Assembly (NCBI GenBank): GCA_902800905.1
Contig: CADCGC010000012.1
Coordinates: forward strand, 1 to 35,816
Direction: 5' to 3'
From: an uncultured Erysipelotrichaceae bacterium
Lineage (GTDB): Bacteria > Bacillota_I > Bacilli_A > RFN20 > CAG-826
Length of the DNA: 35,816 nucleotides
How positions within the stretch are numbered: the first letter of the stretch is position 1; each line of letters opens with the position of its first letter. Positions 27,047 through 33,519 of the stretch are shown piece by piece. The notes below the pieces were generated by a model. It saw only the letters and a list, made by a program, of their open reading frames with translations, ran no database searches and was not told the DNA's origin. The position numbers and the translations under genes are program-made.

Positions 27047-28429
27047 ATGAGTAAAATAACTGCCTATAATGGTAACAAACCTTTTATCTTTATTTCTTAT
27101 GCTCATAAAGATTCAGCTTTAGTTTACCCGGTTATTGAAGAACTTCAAAAAGGGTACAACGTTTGGTTTGATGAAGGCATTGGCTTTGGTCAAGAGTGGG
27201 CTGATAACATTGCAAAAAGATTAAAAGACTGTGCATTGTTTTTATATTTTGTCTCGCAGAATTCTGTTGATTCAGAAAACTGTATGGATGAAATATATTA
27301 CGCTAGAGATAATAAGAAACCGTTTATTAATATCGTTATTCAAAATGATATCAAATATCCAGATTCGTTCTTCCGTTATTTAAGATATCAACAATTAAAT
27401 ATCCTCAGCTATCCTTCTATTAAGGATGCTATATCTGACTTGATTAGAAAAGCTCAAATTTATCAAGCTTTCTTTATGCAGTGTGAAAAAGTAGAGGGTT
27501 ACACCGCTAGATTTGCAGAGGAAGAAGAAAAGCAAAAACTCGCTAATTTAAAATTAGAAGAAGAAAAAGCTAAAAAGGAAGCCGAGAAGAAAATCAAACA
27601 AGAAGCCGAAAAAAAGTCTAAGCAACAGGCTAGTGAAAAAGAAAAGGTTGAGCAACAAGTTTTAATTGATCGATATAAAGAGGAAAAGAAGAAAACTGAC
27701 ATTTTATCAATTGATGGAGAAATCATTTCTTATGGAGTTTTTCCTTGTTCTTCATATATTAGCGACGTAAACCTTATCGCTAATCTTGACAAAATTCCTC
27801 TCGCTAAAACGCAAAGAAATGTTTTCTATCAAGGAAAAGAATATTACGTTGAAGTTTCAATATATGGTCGAAAATATAAAGAAACCAAACCATTGTTATG
27901 GAGAATTATTAAAAGAAACGATGATAAAGTCATCGCTATCACCGTTGATTCATTAAATGTAGTCAAGTTTGATAATTACACCACGAATTATAAATTAGCA
28001 TCTATTCGAATTGCGGTCGCTTTTTTAGTTGACAAGATTTTTCCTTTTGGGGTTGGTGAATATGTGGCTAAATCAAACAATAAACTTCTTGTTTATTTGC
28101 CAAATATGAATGTAATAGAAGAATATAAAACTGACAGAAGATTTAACCAAGTCTTTGATTATGGTAATTGTCATGAAGCGTATTGGACTGAAACACCAGC
28201 TCCAATGACTAGAGAACATTCAGTTAATGGGGCAAATCATGGTATTTATGCATACGACAATAAAGGTCAAAGAATCATTAGAAATTGTGAAACAGAATTA
28301 GATGTTCGTTTGTGCGCTACATTTTGTGTTGAAGGTGCAAAAATTATTACTCCAGTAAAAACAAGTGCGATAAAAGAAACGTCAACTTTTACAAATGTAA
28401 AGCCACAACAGGTTGTTAAAAATAGATAG
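27047..28429 (+). CDS. TIR-domain/coiled-coil protein with DUF6273-like C-terminus
   Basis: 460 residues. TIR domain (about 10-145): KPFIFISYAHKDS at 11-23, FDEGIGFGQEWADNIAKRL, and CMDEIYYAR with Glu82 at the position of the catalytic Glu of NAD-cleaving TIR proteins. A highly charged Glu/Lys coiled coil spans about 157-217. The C-terminal domain (about 220-440; KETKPLLWRIIKRNDDKVIA, a TPAPMTREH segment, ELDVRLCATFCVEGA) resembles DUF6273-type domains, where WRV, WLRSP and GVRPA are the usual landmarks; here they are divergent. No signal peptide or membrane helix, so cytoplasmic. A likely role is signalling or abortive-infection-type defence with the C-terminal domain as sensor; this is inference. 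It is separated from the fructan locus by a terminator and has its own promoter. The same frame stays open for 96 codons beyond its TAG. Confidence 0.75.
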   Translation: MSKITAYNGNKPFIFISYAHKDSALVYPVIEELQKGYNVWFDEGIGFGQEWADNIAKRLKDCALFLYFVSQNSVDSENCMDEIYYARDNKKPFINIVIQNDIKYPDSFFRYLRYQQLNILSYPSIKDAISDLIRKAQIYQAFFMQCEKVEGYTARFAEEEEKQKLANLKLEEEKAKKEAEKKIKQEAEKKSKQQASEKEKVEQQVLIDRYKEEKKKTDILSIDGEIISYGVFPCSSYISDVNLIANLDKIPLAKTQRNVFYQGKEYYVEVSIYGRKYKETKPLLWRIIKRNDDKVIAITVDSLNVVKFDNYTTNYKLASIRIAVAFLVDKIFPFGVGEYVAKSNNKLLVYLPNMNVIEEYKTDRRFNQVFDYGNCHEAYWTETPAPMTREHSVNGANHGIYAYDNKGQRIIRNCETELDVRLCATFCVEGAKIITPVKTSAIKETSTFTNVKPQQVVKNR

Positions 28430-28720
28430 AAGAACCTAATCCTTTGGATCAACCAACAAAAAATAGTTGAAAATGTGAATTGTATCAATCCAAAAGATGT
28501 AACTGATTCTTTCCCAACTACAGCTGATAAACTCGATAGAACCATAAAACAAGAATACGCATTCTTTAGTGGGAAACATGAACAAGAATGCAATGTAAAA
28601 TCCACTTTTGATGTCGTTCCTTGTATCTTTGTTAAAATCGCTAAAGATTATCTTTTTGTAATCATTTTTTTGCATTTTGTAAAAAAACGTATTCACTTTT
28701 TTTATTCTGTTGTTAAATAA
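28430..28720 (+). pseudogene. Open extension of the TIR frame beyond TAG (decayed or read-through tail)
   Basis: After the TIR stop (TAG, 28427-28429) the same frame runs 96 sense codons to a TAA at 28718-28720, an unusual length for such AT-rich DNA. The middle (VENVNCINPKDVTDSFPTTA, then a Lys/Glu-rich part) looks protein-like; the end is Phe/Ile-rich and T-rich. No ribosome site precedes its GTG at 28475. It could be a C-terminal tail cut off by a nonsense change, a separate decayed gene, or chance. A minus-strand frame over the same DNA has no support. No RNA gene is recognised here, so this covers most of the 319-base gap before the next gene. Confidence 0.3.
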
Positions 28721-28748
28721 AAGTGTATTGAAGAAAGCGTAATACATT

Positions 28749-30203
28749 ATGAGCAAAAAGATTCAATTTGGAACTGGCGGCTTTAGAGGAGTTATCGGAG
28801 ATGACTTCAACAAAGAGAATATTCAATTAGTGGCCCAAGCCCTTTCAAATATTATTATAGAAAAAGGACAAGAAAGAAGACCAATTATTGTTGGCTACGA
28901 TAACCGCTTTATGAGCGACTTCGCTGCTAAATGGTTTACCGAAGTACTTAACGGAAACGGGATCAAAGTTTTCTTATATACACACGTTGTTCCTACTCCT
29001 GCAGTTATGAGCACAACAAAAGATATGTGCAATTATTACGGAGTAATGATCACCGCTTCTCATAACCCATATTATTTCAACGGAATTAAAGTATTTACAA
29101 AAGATGGATATGATGCGGATGTCGCCTTTACTTCTTTATTAGAAAAGAAGATTCAAGAAGTTACTAATGTAAAAATCATTCACGACCGACTAGCAAGAAA
29201 GAAAGACTTATTAGAAGATTACACTAACCTTGGTAGTTATCTTTCTCATATTAAATCTTTCATTGATCCAACAATTAATAAAAACAAATTAAAAGTCTTA
29301 TATAACAATATGAATGGTGTAGGAGTTATTGGACTTAAACCAATGAGCCAAAAACTCAACATTTTCCAATTCACAATTATTAATGAAGACCATGACGCTT
29401 TCTTTGGATTTAACTTGCCAAATCCAACAAAAGAGGCGCTTTCTGGCGAGTTTTCAGAAACAGTTTACAATCAAGGCTATAACTTAGGTATGGCCACTGA
29501 TAGTGATGGAGACCGCTTAGGAATTATCGATGAAAAAGGTAATTATGTCTCTGCGAATGAAATCTTAGCATCACTATATTGGTATTTAATTACCGAAAGA
29601 GGATATAAAGGCGATATCGTTAAGAACTGTGCAACATCTGTATTAGTGGATATGGTTGCAGAGTCTTTAGGATATGAATGTCACGAAGTTGATGTTGGTT
29701 TTAAGAACATTACCGCCGGAATGAAAGAATTTGACGCTTTATTAGGTGGAGAAAGTAGTGGTGGTCTTACCATGAGAGGATATATTTATGGAAAAGATGC
29801 GACTTTTTCAGGAGCGTTATTCTTAGAGATGGTGATTAAACTTAATAAACCAGTAAGCAGAATCATTTCTGATTTAAAAAAGAGTGTGGATTATGATTAT
29901 TACTGCTCTGAAGATTTGATTACTTTGGATGTTGACGCTCAAGAAGTTCTTAACTATATGAGAGAAAACCTACCAGCGTTAACTAAAAAATATCTTGATG
30001 TAAAAATGTTTGGAAGAAACATCAAATTCCTCTTTGAAAATAGAGAATGGCTGCTTCTTAGATTAAGTGGAACTGAGCCAGCCTTTAGAGTGTTCTCTGA
30101 ATTTAAAGATGAGAGAACCGCTAATGAGTTAGTAAAAGAAGTTAAAGAATATATTTCTAATATTCAAGATATCATCGCTACTAAAAATGGAGATAAGCAA
30201 TAA
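28749..30203 (+). CDS. Phosphoglucomutase/phosphomannomutase
   Basis: 484 residues of the alpha-D-phosphohexomutase family, which interconverts sugar 1- and 6-phosphates. All four signature sites are present: the phosphoserine loop TASHNP (Ser104), the metal loop DSDGDR (251-256), the sugar loop GGESSGG (E335-G339) and the phosphate loop RLSGTEPAFRVF near the C-terminus. The start at 28749 is preceded only by a weak GAAGAAAG. Cytoplasmic. It lies 2 bases upstream of the PIG-L gene. Glucose-1-phosphate for glycan or surface polymer synthesis is a plausible product; a direct role in fructan use is not required because fructose-6-phosphate enters glycolysis directly. Glucose versus mannose preference cannot be decided from the sequence. 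Confidence 0.9.
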   Translation: MSKKIQFGTGGFRGVIGDDFNKENIQLVAQALSNIIIEKGQERRPIIVGYDNRFMSDFAAKWFTEVLNGNGIKVFLYTHVVPTPAVMSTTKDMCNYYGVMITASHNPYYFNGIKVFTKDGYDADVAFTSLLEKKIQEVTNVKIIHDRLARKKDLLEDYTNLGSYLSHIKSFIDPTINKNKLKVLYNNMNGVGVIGLKPMSQKLNIFQFTIINEDHDAFFGFNLPNPTKEALSGEFSETVYNQGYNLGMATDSDGDRLGIIDEKGNYVSANEILASLYWYLITERGYKGDIVKNCATSVLVDMVAESLGYECHEVDVGFKNITAGMKEFDALLGGESSGGLTMRGYIYGKDATFSGALFLEMVIKLNKPVSRIISDLKKSVDYDYYCSEDLITLDVDAQEVLNYMRENLPALTKKYLDVKMFGRNIKFLFENREWLLLRLSGTEPAFRVFSEFKDERTANELVKEVKEYISNIQDIIATKNGDKQ

Positions 30204-30205
30204 TT

Positions 30206-31027
30206 ATGAAACTTCATAAAGGAAATATTTATTATCCAAAAAATAGAAAAGAACAACCTGTTAAATGGTTATGCATCTGCGCTCACCAAGACGATTGCGA
30301 AATCATGGCGGTTGATGGAATTCTTAAGGGTTATTATTCAAAAAAATATTCTTTTGCATTAGTAGAAACCACTGATGGAGGTGGTAGTGCGCGTACTGGC
30401 AAATTTAAAGATTACACTGACGAAGAAATGAAAGCGGTTCGTATTTTAGAACAGCAGAAAGCCTCTGAAATTGGTAAGTATCATTCTTTATATCTTCTTA
30501 ACTATTCATCAAAAGAAGTCAAAGATAGAAGTAACAAAGATATCGTTAATGACTACGTTCAAATCATCAAAGAATTAAAACCACAAGTTATTTACACTCA
30601 TTCAATATTAGATAAACACCCAACTCATATTGGAGTGGTCCTTAAAGTGATTGAAGCAGTCCGTTCTCTTCCAAAGGAAGAACAACCAAAACTATTCTAT
30701 GGCTGTGAAGTTTGGAGAGGATTAGACTGGATTAATGATGAAAAGAAGATTGGCTTTGATGTTAGTAGAAATGAAAGGTTACAAAAAAGAATCTTAGATG
30801 TCTTTGAATCTCAAATCGCTGGTGGGAAAGCCTACACGAAAGCGAGCATTGGAAGAAGATATCAAAACGCGACATATTATCGCTCTCATTCAGTGGACTC
30901 GTATAAAATGGTTAGTTATGCGATTGATTTAAAACCTCTACTCAAGAATCCAAATCTAAGTGTTAAAGAATACGCCTTATCATTCGTTGAAGATTTAAGA
31001 AAAGAAGTTGAATCAGTCTTAGATTAA
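30206..31027 (+). CDS. PIG-L/LmbE-family deacetylase
   Basis: 273 residues, 2 bases after the mutase stop. The metal site reads AHQDDCE (26-32), a variant of the usual AHPDDE with Gln for Pro and an inserted Cys before Glu; the second site HPTH (138-141) is intact, giving His27, Asp30 and His141 as likely zinc ligands. These enzymes remove N-acetyl groups from GlcNAc-type sugars or conjugates (MshB/BshB/LmbE). No signal peptide, so cytoplasmic. The tight pairing with a phosphohexomutase suggests a shared sugar-conjugate pathway, but the actual substrate is unknown. A hairpin terminator follows. Confidence 0.85.
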   Translation: MKLHKGNIYYPKNRKEQPVKWLCICAHQDDCEIMAVDGILKGYYSKKYSFALVETTDGGGSARTGKFKDYTDEEMKAVRILEQQKASEIGKYHSLYLLNYSSKEVKDRSNKDIVNDYVQIIKELKPQVIYTHSILDKHPTHIGVVLKVIEAVRSLPKEEQPKLFYGCEVWRGLDWINDEKKIGFDVSRNERLQKRILDVFESQIAGGKAYTKASIGRRYQNATYYRSHSVDSYKMVSYAIDLKPLLKNPNLSVKEYALSFVEDLRKEVESVLD

Positions 31028-31035
31028 AATAACAG

Positions 31036-31058
31036 GAATCGGTAAAACGATTCTTTTT
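31036..31058 (+). terminator. Terminator after the PIG-L gene
   Basis: GAATCG (31036-31041), loop GTAAAA, CGATTC (31048-31053), then TTTTT. Confidence 0.75.
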
Positions 31059-31158
31059 ATTATGGATTTTATAACAAATTAAGATTCAATGCCTAATTAA
31101 ATCAAAAAAGTGATGAAAAAATAATATATTTGCTTATTGCATAGCAATAAAAAATCAT

Positions 31159-31252
31159 AGTGTGTAATAAAGTGTGTTAGAAGTGTGTAATAAAGTGTGT
31201 TAGAAGTGTGTAATAAAATTGACATTTGCGTGTTAAAAGTGTTTAATAAAAT
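31159..31252 (+). repeat. Iterated sites upstream of the AlbA_2 gene
   Basis: A 23-base unit starting AGTGTGTAATAAAGTGTG is present twice exactly (31159-31181, 31182-31204). A third partial copy (AGTGTGTAATAAAATTG, from 31205) and a fourth variant (AGTGTTTAATAAAATTG, from 31239) follow. The last two overlap the -35 and -10 of the promoter of the following gene, as expected for an autoregulatory operator array. Confidence 0.75.
31219..31247 (+). promoter_or_regulatory. Promoter of the AlbA_2 regulator
   Basis: Consensus TTGACA (31219-31224), exactly 17 bases, TTTAAT (31242-31247). The best sigma-70-type promoter in the window. The expected start is near the GGAG ribosome site (31254-31257), so the leader is very short. 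Confidence 0.75.
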
Positions 31253-31267
31253 TGGAGATGATGAATT

Positions 31268-32563
31268 ATGAAATTAAATCACCCTTACGAAGATGAAAAG
31301 CAAGAATTTAAAACATCACTAGGGCAACTCGACAATGGTATAGACTCACTTGTAGCGATGCTCAACAAACACTGCGAAGGCACAATTTATTTTGGTGTTG
31401 CTAATGATGGAGAAGTTTTAGGATTAACTGGGCAAATCGGAGAAGAAACTATTAAAAAGATTTCTAATAGAATCTCGCTTATTGTCAAACCTTCTATTGT
31501 TCCTGAAATTTCGTTTCAAAGGTATGAAGACAAAACAATAATTAAACTTTTTGCAAAAGGCAATAACAGGCCTTATTCTTCAAACGGAGCTTATCGTATT
31601 AGGGTTGGGAGCGAAAACAAACAAATCGATCCAGACTTACTAGCAGATTTATTCTTCTCTTCTCAAGCTGCTTCAATTGAAAATCTAGAAGCATTTAATC
31701 AAAACCTTTCTTTTAATCAACTTAAGCAAATGCTTATTAATAAAGGATTAACTGTTAATGAATCTAATTTTAACGAGAACATGCACTTTCTTGTTAATGG
31801 TAAGTTTAATTATTTAGCCAATCTATTAGCTGATGAAAATGATATTTCAATTAAAGTGGTGCGCTTTGAAGGTCTTGACAAACAAAAAATGATTTCTAGA
31901 AACGAATACGGTTTTAAGTGTTTATTGGTTTCCATGAAACAAGCAAGTGATTATATTGCTTCATTAAATGAGACTAGAGTAGATATCGAATCCGGACTTG
32001 AAAGAAAAGAGACACGCCTTTTTGATCAACACGTTTTTGAAGAAGCATGGACAAATGCTTGCTTACATAATAAATGGATTAGAAATGTTCCTCCAGCAAT
32101 CTATATTTATGATAATAGAATTGAAATTATATCTACTGGTGGCCTTCCTTTCGACTATAGCGAAGAGAGTTTTTATAAAGGCATTTCACATCCAGTGAAT
32201 CCCGGTCTTCAAAGAATAATGGGGCAACTTGGTTTAGTCGAACAAACAGGACATGGAAACCTCATCATTGTTGCTAAATATGGTAAAGAAGCTTTTAACA
32301 TTGGCGAAAACTATATTAATGTCACTATTCCATTTGCCTTTGTTCCTACAATGAAAGCAATTAATAGCGATGGATTGTTGCCATACCATAAAAAAGTTTT
32401 GGACGCTATTAAGAGCCGTCCAACTGCTACAATTAAAGAACTAAGTGAACTTGTTGGTCTTGGAACTACGAGAGTTGGTGTAATAATTAATGAACTCAAA
32501 GAAATGAACAAGATTGAAAGAATTGGCGCAAAGAAAGGCGGATATTGGGTTATTAAAGAGTAA
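31268..32563 (+). CDS. AlbA_2 (Schlafen-type) and winged-helix regulator
   Basis: 431 residues with GGAG at 31254-31257. The N-terminal AlbA_2 domain (about 10-120) shows EFKTS (13-17), NKHCEGTIYFGVANDGEVLGL and KPSIVPEISF. A central domain with RLFDQHVFEEAWTNACLHN ... IYDNRIEIISTGGLP ... GLVEQTGHGN matches the RecG-like/GHKL-like ATPase-type C-terminal domain commonly paired with AlbA_2. The last 55 residues are a winged helix (TIKELSELVGLGTTRVGVII). Often annotated as 'ATP-dependent DNA helicase RecG-like', but no helicase motifs exist. Probably a DNA-binding regulator acting on the repeat array just upstream. Natural targets beyond itself are unknown. Confidence 0.85.
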   Translation: MKLNHPYEDEKQEFKTSLGQLDNGIDSLVAMLNKHCEGTIYFGVANDGEVLGLTGQIGEETIKKISNRISLIVKPSIVPEISFQRYEDKTIIKLFAKGNNRPYSSNGAYRIRVGSENKQIDPDLLADLFFSSQAASIENLEAFNQNLSFNQLKQMLINKGLTVNESNFNENMHFLVNGKFNYLANLLADENDISIKVVRFEGLDKQKMISRNEYGFKCLLVSMKQASDYIASLNETRVDIESGLERKETRLFDQHVFEEAWTNACLHNKWIRNVPPAIYIYDNRIEIISTGGLPFDYSEESFYKGISHPVNPGLQRIMGQLGLVEQTGHGNLIIVAKYGKEAFNIGENYINVTIPFAFVPTMKAINSDGLLPYHKKVLDAIKSRPTATIKELSELVGLGTTRVGVIINELKEMNKIERIGAKKGGYWVIKE

Positions 32564-32581
32564 TTAACCGAAGGTCTTCTT

Positions 32582-33478
32582 ATGCAAATATTCCTACTTT
32601 ATTTATTCTTATTTATTTTTGGTTCAATGCTTGGATGGGTCATTGAAGTTCTTTTCAGAAGATTTGTGTCTGCAAAGAAATGGGTCAATCCGGGTTTTAA
32701 CAAAGGTCCATGGTTACCGCTTTATGGCTTTGGAATGATCTTAATGTTTACGATGTGTTTCTTGTGTATTTCATTTCTTCCAGAGAGTATGGTTTTTTAT
32801 AATCCGTTGGGGAACCTGTTCGGGAAAGGGATCGCTAGTGGACCAACAGTCGCTGATTTATTGCCAATCGTTTTGATGTGGATTAGCATGGTTTTACTTG
32901 AGTTCTTAGCGGGTATTATCTTTGTTAAAGGATTCCATGTTAAGTTATGGGACTACTCAAATATGAAAGGAAATATCATGGGTATTATTTGCCCAGTCTT
33001 TACTCTTATTTGGGGAGCGGTAGCAGTTTTATATTATTACGCGATTAATCCATTTTTATATAAATTAGCCAGTGATATGTATATCTATATGTTTGGTGGA
33101 GAAGGAGAAATCGCTCACTTTGGATTCATCTTTGTGATGGGATGCGTATATGGAATATTCATCTATGACTTTGTTGTTTCTACTGGAGCGTTCGCTAAAG
33201 TTAGTAAGTTCGCTACTGAAAGTGGAATAGTGGCGAAAGCTGAAGAATTAAGAGAACATATCGTTAAAGCAGAAAAAGGTGCAAAAGATAAAATCTTTGC
33301 CTCTTTTCCTGAACACATTCAGCAATCAATCATTGAACAGCAAAATAAACCAAAGAAAGAAAACAAAATCAAAACCAAGATTGATGAAAAGATATATATC
33401 GACCCAGAAAAAGAAAAGAATAAAGGGGCGAATTATGATGAGAATGGTCGCCCAATAAAAACAAGTGGTGATCACTAA
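32582..33478 (+). CDS. CmpB-type (ABC transporter type IV) membrane protein
   Basis: 298 residues, starting 18 bases after the AlbA_2 stop, with AAGGT at 32571-32575. The first segment (FLLYLFLFIFGSMLGWVIEVLFRRF) followed by WVNPGFNKGPWLPLYGFG is the hallmark of the PF06541 putative ABC transporter permease family. About five to six membrane helices occupy residues 1-205, and a long charged cytoplasmic tail (about 210-298, Lys/Glu-rich, ending NGRPIKTSGDH) follows. Function in the family is poorly known. Likely co-transcribed with the AlbA_2 gene. No partner ATPase lies nearby. Confidence 0.8.
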   Translation: MQIFLLYLFLFIFGSMLGWVIEVLFRRFVSAKKWVNPGFNKGPWLPLYGFGMILMFTMCFLCISFLPESMVFYNPLGNLFGKGIASGPTVADLLPIVLMWISMVLLEFLAGIIFVKGFHVKLWDYSNMKGNIMGIICPVFTLIWGAVAVLYYYAINPFLYKLASDMYIYMFGGEGEIAHFGFIFVMGCVYGIFIYDFVVSTGAFAKVSKFATESGIVAKAEELREHIVKAEKGAKDKIFASFPEHIQQSIIEQQNKPKKENKIKTKIDEKIYIDPEKEKNKGANYDENGRPIKTSGDH

Positions 33479-33484
33479 TAACCC

Positions 33485-33513
33485 TTTCAAATGAGCGTTA
33501 GTTAGTCCATAAT
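33485..33513 (+). promoter_or_regulatory. Promoter of the Rhs-like gene; predicted leaderless mRNA
   Basis: TTTCAA (33485-33490), 17 bases, CATAAT (33508-33513), ending 6 bases before the ATG at 33520. No Shine-Dalgarno is present, so the mRNA would start at the start codon. Confidence 0.45.
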
Positions 33514-33519
33514 AAAAGC

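Noticed and set aside
28436..28756. A 106-codon frame on the minus strand between the TIR and mutase genes.
   Set aside because: No ribosome site, low-complexity Phe/Ile-rich composition, and it opposes all neighbouring genes.
31159..31217. Direct repeats that could suggest a CRISPR array.
   Set aside because: The units are adjacent with no unique spacers and overlap a promoter, so they are operator-like repeats.
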